From Polytrichum commune (taxonomy: Eukaryota; Streptophyta; Polytrichopsida; Polytrichales; Polytrichaceae), in contig OX485805.1 of NCBI GenBank assembly GCA_950295325.1, positions 33,963,501-34,027,500 on the forward strand: a stretch of 64,000 bases of DNA, given 5' to 3'. Position numbers and translations under genes: made by a program. How positions within the stretch are numbered: the first letter of the stretch is position 1; every line of letters starts with the position of its first letter. Shown piece after piece: positions 45,648 to 59,700 of this stretch. The notes below the pieces were generated by a model, which saw only the letters and a program-made list of their open reading frames with translations, was not told the DNA's origin and did not search any database.

Positions 45648-47678
45648 CTGTAGAAAAAATACATAATTAATTATCAAACTCGAGTATCAAATTAACTTGA
45701 AGAAAGTATATGAAAGACATGTCCTGAGATGCTTCCCCCAATGAACCAACATAGAATGTATTTGGATTAGACCTCGACACCAACATGCACTAGAGAGTTA
45801 CGGAACATGCAAATCAACCAACTCTTGACTAAAACTATGGTTTCAATGAAGAATAACTCTATTGGCTTAAATGAGGGGTATCCATGTGTTTTTTTTTTTC
45901 ATAAGCCAAATGTATTTCTATTGAGAAGCCTAGAAGAAATGGTGATATTGTCAAGAAGCTATTGCTTATTTTTGCCTAGTAAATAGAACTTGTGGATAAA
46001 CTTTCCACCTTTTCCATAAATTAAAATATCAATGTCACAAAGCTTACAAAGTCAAGGTTTAATTATGACCCTCCTAATATACACTAGGTCTAATATATCC
46101 ACAAAAGTCTATGGATTTCATAGCAATAGATATGATTTTAATGACATAATGTCGTACAATGAGAATCAAACAAATTTCCATGGCCCATTGTATTTTATGT
46201 GTGGATTGAAAATTAGGATGGCTTCTTAATGAATAAAATTATTATTCAAATCTAAAATGATAAAACTTTCTACAAATATTAGTATTTTGGATCATATTGA
46301 TATTCTATTCCAATCGACAATAATTCATGTTCATGTAGAATATTTTCTCTTCATATTTCATAGATTTGATTAGACAATATTATGGACTCAAAAATGATAT
46401 GTGTTAGGATAAGAGGCATTGACCATAATTATCATGGTATGTCAATATTGTTGTGGTCCATAGTGATACGTGTGAAAGGTGCATCTATAGGCTTCAATAC
46501 ATCAAGCTTCACAATTCATTTTCCTCATTGGATTTCAAATTAAATATTGAATAAGTTTGAGTTGATTATGAACTCTCCTTTCAACTTTGTTTAAACATTT
46601 AAGGGAAGTTCGTGCCCGGTTCAATTCGTTATCCTAATCAAATACCTAGATTTGAGGCGTGTGTAGATAGGTGTAGATCGGACACCAAAAAGACACGTGT
46701 TTAAATCAAACAAAGACTGGATGACATGCTTGAAATTTGCATACCATTCTAGGCTCAACAAACAACAAAATTGGGGGGACCCAAGTTATTTTATGTCTTC
46801 GACACTTTTTGACTTTGAAAAATCATCACAACACGAACACTCAAAAAATTCAATATAATGATGCTAAATCTCATATCACATTCATGAATCCAAGAAAAAT
46901 CCAAATCGAGAATCGTGGAAAATCTCAAAACTCAACCATTTAAGACACTTTTACCTGTAAGGTTGTTGGTGTGTAAAAACAGATATTGAAGTTGCGTCAA
47001 GTTACCCAATGTTGTGGGTATGGGACCCATCAAGTTGTTGTTACCAAGTTCCAAATCGGTCAAGTTTTGGAGGTTGCCTAAGCTTGAAGGAATATTCCCT
47101 GTCAATATGTATGCAAACAAGTAAATAATAGAATCAAACTAGCAAAACATACCGAAGATGCATTCTCCAAAGAAAACATTATAAGATAATGCCAATTATG
47201 TTATGATAATACAATAGACAAATGAAGCACATTTTGTGTTGGGATTGTCCCATATACAACTCCATGTAAATATCATATGTACCACATCAATTTTTTTATG
47301 AAAAAACTTCATGATTTATTCTTTTTCAATTTCTCTTATAGAAACAATTTTTTTCATTACATTCAATTTTTTCATTGTTCACGAATGTAGACAATGACTA
47401 CAATATAATGTTAATTTGGTGTAGAATTATATATATTAAACATTTTCATTTTGATTCATCATTGTTTTTATAAACATCAAACGTTCAATTTTATACTAAT
47501 TTCTATCATAAACAAATGTTTTAGTCAAGATAATAGTATAGTAAGTTCTATGACCAAATCAAATTCTACACATCGTATAGTCAATTTTTACTTAGAACTA
47601 AATTGTTTCATTTAAGCCAACTTGAAATTCGGATTTTCAAGTTGTTAAGTAAGCAATATAGTTTTTAATGTATGCATG

Positions 47679-47724
<46 letters not shown>

Positions 47725-50700
47725 TTTCAATAAGCAAGTAAGGGAGAAGTAGATTCACTTGAATTGGAAAGAAAATCACATAGTGAGAAGGAAAATTATT
47801 TTAGGTAGGTGAAATAATCTATCAGCATTCATTATGAAAACTTTTCATCAAAAGCATTGTCTTCGTTGCATTGGATGCTAACTTATCAAATCTTAAAATG
47901 AAGATGAATTTGTTAAGTCATGAAGTCCTTGACCCCTAATTAAAGTTCTTCTTTTTACTATTATGAATGTAAAATTAGATAAGAATTTATATGATTATCT
48001 ATAACCTTACCCATATTGGAGAGATAGAGATGCAATATTTTAAATTTTGGATAAGTATCCCAATGCTAGAGGAATGATGGCTATTTGAAAATCCAACACC
48101 TGTTAAGTAGGTTATTTATAAGTATTGTACATGAAGACTCATTTATATGTTACGTACATCAACCCAAATTCTTTGAGTATTCTAGAATTAGTGATGACAA
48201 CGCATCAAACATGTAAATTTAGGTAATATATACAATCTACATAATTATATGTAGATTTCTTTTGAAATGTTTGATGTTGCTCTTAAATATATATTTTTTA
48301 ATCTAATTCATCCTTTAGCAATCTTATGCAAACTTCTATACTACTTATGAGGAAAGTAATCTTTGCAAGCTCACTCTCTCTTTGAATGTTCGCCAGGAGA
48401 CAATTAAGCATTTGGGTAATCAAAGGGCAAATGAAACCTAGCCACTTTCACCAAGTGGGGTTGAAACTTTGTGGCCCATTTATACTTAAAGTAAACTTAT
48501 GTCATAGCATCAATGAAGAATGATTCACAACCTTCGCATCTAAAACATACAGTAAGACTGTAGCAAATTTTGAAGTTGTCAAACTATATACCTGGTTTGA
48601 AATACATACAATTGATATATTCGACAAATAAGTTTTTGTTGTTGATATATATACATGCCAAGAACTTAAAATGTCAATATTTACTTGAAATGTCATTAGA
48701 CATAATATAAAGACATTATAGTTGAGAACAATTTCCGATGCTTGGAAGAATTGTACCAAGATCACCCCTCAATATTGGTTAGAGTGCTCAAGTGTAATGA
48801 TTCCTCCAAAAAAATGTTGAATGATACCGATGTACTTTCTAACTATCATTATGGTTCTTGACTCCTAAAATTACAACTTTGTCGCAAGCTCATGAAATGA
48901 TTTTTACACCTTTACTAAGATTCCACTAAGAAATTTTTGTTTCAAGACATTGAATTATTCATTGTTTATCAATATAGACAATAAATATAATATGGTGTTA
49001 ATTTGATGTAGAGTTATAGATATTAAACCTTTTCATTTTGATTCATGATTTTTGTTTATAAATATCAAATGTTCATTTTAATCTTATTTTTTAGCATAAA
49101 GATAATAGTATACCAAGTTCTATGAGCAATTCATATTCTACACATTGTATAGTCGATTTGTATTTAGATTTAAATTGTTTGATTTTAGCTAACTTCGAAT
49201 TCCAATTTTCAAGTTGTGAAGTTCAACTTAGTTTTTTATATATGCACGTGTCTTAATTGGTATACTCTGAGATAATAATCACTATGTGCACATCAATGTG
49301 AAAAAAATTCAAATATGTTTGAGTATTACATGGCGTACCTGTAAGTTGGTTTCCCTCTAACTTAAGGGTTTGGAGTTGCTTCAAATCACCAAAACTTGAA
49401 GGAATACTATCAATTAGATTGTTGTAACTAACATCCAAGTATGTGAGATTTTGGCACCACCCAATATTGGGAGGAATATTCCCTGTGATCGAATTCAATG
49501 AGCTTCAAATTAGATTTTTCCCCATTAGTACAAGTATCAAGTGGTTATAATAGCTTCCATGAAAAATACACAATGCAGATCTATCTCTCTCCCTCTCTTC
49601 CTCTCTGTCCACATGTGAGTTTCAATAAGCAAGTTAGTAAAAGAGAAGTAGAATCACCTAAATTACAAAGAAATGCACATGATGAGAAGGGAAAATATTG
49701 TAGGTAGGCGAAATAATGTATCACCATGCATCATGAAATTTTTTCATCAAAAGCATTGTCTTGGTTGCATTAGATCCTAACTTGTAAAATCTTAAAATAA
49801 AGATGAATTTGTTAAGTCATGAAGCCCTTGACCCCTAATTAAACATTTTCTTTGTATTATTAGGAATGTTAAATTAGGTAAGAATTTATATGCGTATTTA
49901 GAAGCTGACCCATATTGGAGAGATAGAGATGCAATATTTTAGATTTGGATAATTATCCTAATGCTAGAGGTATGATAGCTATTGAAAAATCCAACACCTT
50001 TTCAATAACCAAGGCTATAAGTAGTGTACATGAAGACAAATTCTTTGAGTATTCTAGAATTAGTGATAACAATGCACCAAATATGTAAAATTAGGTAATA
50101 TAAATTAACTACATAATTACATGTACATTGGTTTTGAAATGTTTGATGCGGCTCTTAAATATATATATATATTCTTAATCTATTCATCCTATAACAATCT
50201 TATACAGATTTCTATATTACTCATGAGGGGAGTAAACTTTGCAACCTCACATTCTCTTTGAATGTTCGCCAAGTGACAATTAAAAATTTGGGTAGTAAAG
50301 AGGCAAATGATATCTAGTCACTTTCACCAAGTGGGGTTGAAACTTCTTCGCTCATTTATACTTCAAAACATCCATGGAGAATGATTCACAACCTTAACAT
50401 GTAAAACAAATAGTACGATTGTAGCAATTTTTGAATTTGCCCAACTTTTATCAGTGGTTTGAAATACATATAATTAATATATTCAACAAATAAGTTTTTT
50501 TGTTAGTATATATACAGGTCAAGATCTTAAAATGTCAATATTTACCTGAAATGTTGTTTTTTGCAATAGAAAGATATTGCAATTGAGAACAATTTCCAAT
50601 GGTCCGAGGAATTGTACCTAGACCACCCCTCAATATTGGTTAAAGTGGTCAAGTATAATGATTCTTCCAAAAATATGTTGAATTGTACCGATGTACTTTC

Positions 50701-53700
50701 TAACTATCATTATGGTTATTGAGTCCTAAAATTATGACTTTATCACAAGCTCATGAAATGATTGTTCCAAACTTACTAAGATTCCGGTAAATTTTGGTTT
50801 CATGACATTCAATTATTTATTATTTATCAAAGTAGACAATGAATACAATATGATGTTAATTTGATGTAGAGTTATAGATATTAAACCTTCTCACTTTTAT
50901 TCATGATTTTTTATAAATAGGAAATGTTCAATTTAATATTATTTTTAGCATAAATAAAATTGTTAGTCAAGATAATAGTATAATAAGTTCTATGAGCTAT
51001 TCAAAATCTACACATCGTATAGTTGATTTTTACTTAGATTTAAATTGTTTCATTTAAGCTAACTTCGAATTCCAATTTTCAAGTTGTGAAGTTCAACTTA
51101 GTTTTTTATATATGCATGTGTCTTAATTGGTATACTCTTAGATAAAATTCATCTAGTGCACATTAATGTGAAAAAAATTCAAATGTATGAGTACTACATG
51201 GCTTACCTGTGAGTTGGTTTTTTTGAAAATTAAGGGTTTGGAGTTGCTTCAAATCACCAATGCTTGAAGGAATACTCCCAGTTAGATTGTTCCAACTAAC
51301 ATCCAAGTATGTGAGATTTTTGCACCGTCCAATATTGGGAGGAATATTCCCTATGATCAAATTCAAGGAGCTTCAAGTTAGATTTTGCCTCATTCGTACG
51401 AGTATCAAGTGGTTATAATTGCTTAAATCAAAAATACACAATGCGGGTCTATCTCTCCCTCTCTTTCTCTCTGTCCACATGTTAGTTTCAAGACGCAAGT
51501 AAGTAAACGAGAAGTAGAATCACTTAAGTTGCAAAGGAAAGCACATGATGAGAAGGAAAAATATCATAGGTAGCCGAAATAGTCTATCATCATGCATTAT
51601 GAAAACTTTTCATCGAAGCATTGTCTTGGTTGCATATCCCAATGCTAGAGGAATGATAGCTATTTAAAAATCCAACTCCTTTTCAATAGCCAAGGTTATA
51701 AGTATTGTACATGAAGACAAATTCTTTGAGTATCTAGAATTAGTGATGACACTGCACCAAATATGTAAAATTAGGTAATATAAATTAACTACATAATTAC
51801 ATGTACATTTCTTTTGAAATTTTTGATTCATGACATTCAATTATTCATTATTTATCAAAGTAGATAATGAATAGAATATGATGTTAATTTGATGTAGAAT
51901 TATAGATATTAAACCTTTTCATTTTGATTCATGATTTTGTTTTATAACTATCAAATGTTCAATTTAATCCTATTTTTAGTATAAACAAAAATTTTAGTCA
52001 AGATAATAGTATAATAAGTTCTATGAGCAATTCAAAATCTACACATCGTATAGTCGATTTGTATTTAGATTTAAATTGGTTCATTTAAGTCAGTTTCGAA
52101 TTCCAATTTTCAAGTTGTGAAGTTCAACTTAGTTTCTTATATATGCACGTGTCTCCATTGGTATACTCTTACTAGATAATAATCATTATGTGCACATTAA
52201 TGTGGAAAAAAATTAAAATATGTTTGAGTATTACATGGCTTACCTGTGAGTTGGTTGTCCTGTAAATTAAGGGTTTGGAGTTGCTTCAAATCACCAATAC
52301 TTGAAGGAATACTACCATTTAGATTGTTAAGACCAACATCCAAGTATGTGAGATTTTGGCACCACCCAATAGTGGGAGGAATATTCCCTGTGATGAAATT
52401 CAATGAGCTTCAAGTTAGATTTTGCGTCATTAGTACGAGTATCAATTGCTTATAATAACTTTGATGAAAAATAGACAATGCGGATCTATCTCTCTCCCTC
52501 TCTTTCTCTCTGTCCACATGTAAGTTTCAATTAACAAGTAAGTAAAAGAGAAGTAGAATCACTTAAATTGCAAAGAAAAGCACATGATGAGAAGGAAAAA
52601 TATTATAGGTAGGCGAAATAATCTATCATCATGCATTATGAAAACTTTTCATCAAAAGCATTGTCTTGGTTGCATTGAATGCTAACTTATAAAATCTTAA
52701 AATAAAGATGAATTTGTTAAGTCATGAAGTCTTTGACCCCTCATTAGAGTTTTCTTTTGTACTATTATGAATGTAAAATTAGGTATGAATTTATATGCTT
52801 ATCTATAAGCTGACCCATATTGGAGAGATAGGGATGCAATATTTTACATTTGGATAATTATTCCAATGCTAAAGGAACGATAGTTATTTAAAAATCCAAC
52901 AGCTTTTCAATAGCCAACGTTATAAGTATTGTACATGAAGACAAATTCTTTGAGTATTCTAGAATTAGTGATGACATTGCACCAAATATGTAAAATTAGG
53001 TAATATAAATTAACTACATAATCACATGTACATTTCTTTTGAAATCTTTGATGCGGATCTCAAATATACATTCTTAATCTATTCATCCTATAACAATCTT
53101 ATACAAATTTCTATACTATTCATCAGGGCAGTAAACTTTGCAACCTCACTTTCTCTTTGAATGTTCGCCAAGTGACAATTGAGCATTTGGGTAGTCAAGG
53201 GGCAAATGATATCGAGCCACTTTTAGCAAGTGGGGTTGAAATTGTGTCGCCCATTTATACTCTAAGTAAACTTATTTCATAACATCAATGAAGAATGATT
53301 CACAACCTTAGCGGCAAAAACAAATGCCAAGATTGTAGCCATTTTTGAATTTGCCAAACTTTTATGAGTGGTTGCAAATATATGCAATTAATATATTTGA
53401 CAACAAAGTTTTTTTCTTAGTGTGTATATATTTCAAGATCTTAGAATATCTATATTTACCTGAGATAGTCTTAAGCGTAATAGAAAGATATTGCAATTGA
53501 GAACCATTTCCAATGGTTGGAGGAATTATACCTGGATCACCTCTCAATATTGGTTAAAGTGCTCAAGTGTAATGATTCTTCCAAAAAAATGTTGAATCAT
53601 ACCGATGTACTTTCTAACTATCATTATGGTTATTGACTCTTTAAATTACGACTTTGTCACAAGCTCATGAAATGATTTTTACAAACTTACTAAGATTCCA

Positions 53701-56700
53701 ATATTAAATTTGTCTCATGGCATTCAATCATTCATTGTTTATCTAAGTAGATAATGAATACAATATGATGTTAATTTGATATAGAGTTATAGATATTAAA
53801 CCTTTTCATTTTGATTCATGATTTTGTTTTATAAATATCAAATGTTCAATTTAATCCTATATTTAGCATAATTGTTTTAAGTCAAGATAATAGTATAATA
53901 AGTTCTATGAGCAAATCAAATTCTACACATCGTAAAGTCAATGTTTACTTAGATTTGAATTATTTCATTTAAGCTAACTTTGAAATTCATTTTTCAAGTT
54001 CTCTAGTTCAAGTTACTTTTTTAATGTAAGTTACATGTGTTTTAATTGATATACTCTCTATGTTAGTTTCAATAAGCAAGTAAGTAAACAATCAGGAAGA
54101 AAATCAGATGATTCGAAGGGTAAATAATCACATGAAGTTGGTATCCAACCTGATGTGCAAAGAATCAACAATGTTAGAGTCTTCCAATAGGTGATCTAAG
54201 GTATCACTCTTGGAGTTTCATATAGTTTTGTAATATTTTCGCTGCTTCATGTTTCAAATTTTTACTACTTTACATGACTCAAATAGATAGGGAATCAATT
54301 CTATAAAAGAAATCCTATACAGTATTGGTAGAGTTCTTATTCTTTTGTAAGAACCTATAGCAGTCAGGTGTACTACTTCCAAATTGTGATGCATATAAAT
54401 TGAAATCAACAGTGTAAATAAAAGATTTTTTAGATTCCATGAATCCATTTTAATATTGAATTGAAATCGATAACCTTGAAAGACCACAATCTTTCATTTT
54501 ATTAGTGCACTAATGTGTTTTGACTGTGTTAATGTCAACTTATTGAGCACAATAATGTCACAAATATGACATTTTCTCAATGGAAACTTAGAATATCACA
54601 AAGTTGACAAAACTTGTGACATTAAATCTACTGGATTCTAATACACCATTTATGCTACTTAGTGCCCTTGCATACTAAAATGCAAGACTATCCATCCAAA
54701 GTATCCCAATGTGCTATTATTAACGTCATAAATGTAGATGGTTTTAATGTAAAGAAGTTATTTATGTTGACAAATGGAATCGTATTGGCAATAAGCAGGC
54801 ATGCCATTTTGAGATCTCTGAGCATCTAGTTTAGGCCCTTCGCAAATAATGTACATGACACTAAATACCATAAACGGTGCACTAGAAGTTGCTTGTATTC
54901 TAAGTTGATCATCTACACATGGGTCTTTGACGAATTGGGTTAGATAAACTACTCACCTGAAAGATAATTATAGTGGAGGTCGAGTGAGTGGAGAGATGTA
55001 CAATTTCCTAGTGAAGCTGGAATTGAACCTAATGAAATACATGGAGCATCTTGTGTTAGTATCTTACTTTGCAAACTTATGATCAAAATATAACTTATGG
55101 GAAGGTGAAATTTAATAGAATACTATATTAATGTACTCACCTTATGATAGGAATAATTGTTTGTGTATTAGATCAATGCCCTAGTATACATATGCGTGTG
55201 GGCTTTGAAAATAACTTTGCCTCTTGGCCATGATTACTTTTAACTATAATTATGGGTATTCCTTGTGTTGATTAGTAGTAGCATGTGTTTTACATTCATT
55301 TGATATTTCTTCGGTTTTAACATACTTCTACTTTTTCTTAGACCATACTCAAAAATTTGAAAGTTTCTACAAATGTTCATTGAACACAAATATTACTTTG
55401 GTTTATTAAGCCATATGTTGCTATCCTTCAATGATGTGGGCAGTAGCACTCGTCTAGAGTTTTTGTTTCAAATACATTTGTAGGATATATTGAAGGTTGG
55501 TGCATTATTGAAATTAAAAAATGAATATGGAATGATGTATGTAGAGGTGTGTAACCTTGCCCACCTACCATTTCAAAGTGTAACGAACAATTAACACATC
55601 GTACATGACTTGTGAGGCATGTGTGGGTCTTATATGGTCACTCTTCTTAATATGTCACCTATGTTATGAGTGGTATATATGGCAAGGATGGACACCAACA
55701 AGACATGTGTTACATGACCCTTAAAGGAAATGAGGACTTTCCGATTTGGACGCTTACAACATTTGCATCTCTAACTTCGATGCAAACACTTGACACGACA
55801 ACCTACTCGAGGATATGCTAGCACTAATTGGATGAAACAATTCATGTTCTTTTAATTAACAGTCAACATTGGCGTTGGAGTTGGAAATGCTCGCAATGAA
55901 AGGAAAGTGATTCCAGAAATTCAGGAAGCCATAAAGCTTACGAGACCAAGAATACATGAACATGGTGTCAAACATGCTAATATCCTAGCTAGAGCAACGG
56001 AGTGCATTATTAATTAGGCTCCGCAAAATAGAGGCAACTGGATGGTCATCAAGATCATCAACTGGATGGTCCAGTTGAAAGAGAGACAGAGCTGGGCATA
56101 GAAGAGACCGACACACACACAGGGACGCAACATTCATCAGCACTCAGAAAGCTCCGACATTCTTACCATTCAGACTAACGTTGTTGGAATTCCAGGCGTT
56201 GCTGAAAGGCCAAACTTACTAAGATTCCAGTAATTTTTTTGTTTCATGACATTCAATCATTTATTATTTATCAAAGTAGACAATGGATACAATATGATGT
56301 TAATTTGATGTAGAGTATTAAACCTTAGATATTAAACCTTTTCATTTTGATTCATCATTTTTGTTTATAAATATCAAATGTTCAATTTAATCCTATTTTT
56401 AGTATAAACAAACTTTTTAGTCAAGATAATAGTATAATAAGTTTTATGAGCAATTCAAAATCTACACATGGTATAGTTGATTTGTATTTAGATTTAAATT
56501 GTTTCATTTACGTCAATTTCAAATTCCAATTTTCAAGTTGCGAACTTCAACTTAGTTTCTTATATATGCACGTGTCTCCATTGGTATACTCTTAAATAAT
56601 AATCATTATGTGCACATCAACGTGAAAAAAAAACTCAAATATGTTTGAGTATTATATGGCTTACCTGTAAGTTGGTTTTCCTGTAAATAAAGGGTTTGGA

Positions 56701-59700
56701 GTTTCTTCAAATCACCAATACTTGAAGGAATACTACCATTCAGATTGTTAAGACGAACACCCAAGTATGTAAGATTTTGGCACCACCCAATATTGGGAGG
56801 AATATTCCCTGTGATCAAATTCAATGAGCTTCAAGTTAGATTTCGCCTCATTAGTGGGAGTATCAAGTGCTTATAATTGCTTCAGTGGAAAATACACAAT
56901 GTGGATCTATCTCTCTCCCTCTCTTTCTCTCTGTCCACATGTTACTTTCAATTAACAAGTAAGTAAAAGAGAAGTAGAATCACTTAAATTGGAAAGAAAA
57001 GCACATGATGAGAAGGAAAAATATTATAGGTAGGCGAAATAATATATCACCATGCATTATGAATTTCTTTCATCAAAAGCATTGTCTTGGTTGCATTGGA
57101 TGCTAACTTATACAATCCTAAAATAAGGATGAATTTGTTAAGTCAGAAAGTCCTTGACCTCTCATCAAAGTATTTTGTTGTACTATTATGAATGTAAAAT
57201 TAGGTATGAATTTATATGCTTATCTATAAGCTGACCCATGTTGGAGAGATAGGGTTGCAATATTTTACATTTGGATAATCATCCCAATGCTTAAGGAATG
57301 ATAGCTATTTAAAAATCCAACACCTTTTCAGTAGCCAAGGTTATAAGTATTGTACATGAAGACAAATTCTTTCAGTATTCTAGAATTAGTGATGACACTG
57401 CACCAAATATGTAAAATTAGGTAATATAAATTAACTACATAATCACATGTACATTTCTTTTGAAATCTTTGATGCGGATCTAAAATATGCATTCTTAATC
57501 TATTCATCCTATAACAATCTTATACAAATTTCTATACTATTCATCAGGGCAGTAAACTTTGCAACCTCACTTTCTCTTTGAATGTTCGCCAAGTGACAAT
57601 TGAGCATTTGGGTAGTCAAGGGGCAAATGAGACCTAGCCACTTTCACAAAGAGGGGGGTGACACTTTGTCGTCCATTCATACTTTAAGTAAACTTATTTC
57701 ATAACATCAATGAAGAATGATTGAAAACCTTAGCGGCAAAAAAAAATAGTAGTGTTGTAGCCATTTTTGAATTTGCCAAAGTTTTATAAGTGGTTGCAAA
57801 TATATGCAATTAATGTATTCGACAACAAAGTTTTTTTCTTAGTGTGTATATATTTCAAGATCTAAAAATATTTCTATTAACCTGAGATGGTCTTAAGCGT
57901 AATAGAAAGATATTGCAATTGAGAACCATTTCCAATGGTTGGAGGAATTATACCTGGATCACCTCTCAATATTGGTAAAAGTGCTCAAGTGTAATGATTC
58001 TTCCAAAAAAATGTTAAATCATACCAATGTACTTTCTAACTATCATTATGGTTATTGACTCCTTAAATTACGACTTTGTCACAAGCTCATGAAATGATTT
58101 TCCCAAACTTACTAAGATTCCAATATTAAATTTGTCTCATGACATTTAGTTATTCATTATTTATCAAAGTAGATAATGAATAGAATATGATGTTAATTTG
58201 ATGTAGAATTATAGATATTAAACCTTTTCATTTGGATTCATCATTATTTTTAAAAATATCAAATGTTGAATTTCATCTTATCTTTAGCATAAACAAAATT
58301 TTTAGTCAAGATAATAGTATAATAAGTTCTATGAGAAATTCAAAATCTACACAACGTAGAATCGATTTTTACTTAGATTTAAATTGTTTTATTTAACTCA
58401 ACTTCGAATTCCAATTTTCAAGTTGTTAAGGTCTATTTAGTTTTTTATATATCCACGCGTCTTAATTGGTATAATCTCAGATAATAATCATTATGTGCAC
58501 ATCAATGTCAAAAAAAATTCAAATATATTTGAGTATTACATGGCTTACCTGTAAGTTGGTTTTCCTGTAAATAAAGGGTTTGGAGTTGCTTCAAATCACC
58601 AATACTTGAAGGAATACTACCATTTAGATTGTTAAGACCAACATCCAAGTATGTGAGATTTTGGCACCATCCAATAGTGGGAGGAATATTCCCTGTGATC
58701 AAATTCAATGAGCTTCAAGTTAGATTTTGCGTCATTAGTATGAGTATCAATTGCTTATAATAACTTTGATGAAAAATAGACAATGCGGATCTATCTCTCT
58801 CCCTCTCTTTCTCTCAGTCCACATGTTACTTTCAATTAACAAGTAAGTAAAAGAGAAGTAGAATCACTTAAATTGCAAAGAAAAGCACATGATAAGAAGG
58901 AAAAATATTATAGGCAGGCGAAATAATATATCACCATGCATTATGAATTTCTTTCATCAAAAGCATTGTCTTGGTTGCATTGGATGCTAACTTATAAAAT
59001 CTTAAAATAAGGATGAATTTGTTAAGTCATGAAGTCCTTGACCCCTAATTAAAGTATTTATTTGTACTATTATGAATGTAAAATTAGGTAAGAATTTATA
59101 TGCTTATTTAGAAGCTGGCCCATATTGGAGAGATAGAGATGCAATATTTTACATTTGGATAATTATCCCAATCCTAGAGGAATGTTAGCTATTGAAAAAT
59201 CCGACACCTTTTCAATAGCCAAGGTTATGAGTATTGTATATGATAACAAATTCTTTGAGTATTCTAGAATTAGTGATGACCATGCACCAAATATGTAAAA
59301 TTAGGTAATATAAATTAACTACATAATCACATGTACATTTCTTTTGAAATCTTTGATGCGGATCTCAAATATACATTCTTAATCTATTCATCCTATAACA
59401 ATCTTATACAAATTTCTATACTACTCATGAGGGGAGTAAACTTTGCAACCTCACATTCTCTTTGAATGTTCGCCAAGTGACAATTGAGCATTTGGGTAGT
59501 CAAGGGGCAAATGATATCGAGCCACTTTTAGCAAGTGGGGTTGAAATTTTGTCGCCCATTTATACTTTAAGTAAACTTATTTCATAACATCAATGAAGAA
59601 TGATTGAAAACCTTAGCGGCAAAAACGAATGCCAAGATTGTAGCCGTTTTTGAATTTGCCAAACTTTTATAAGTGGTTTGAAATATATGCAATTAATATA

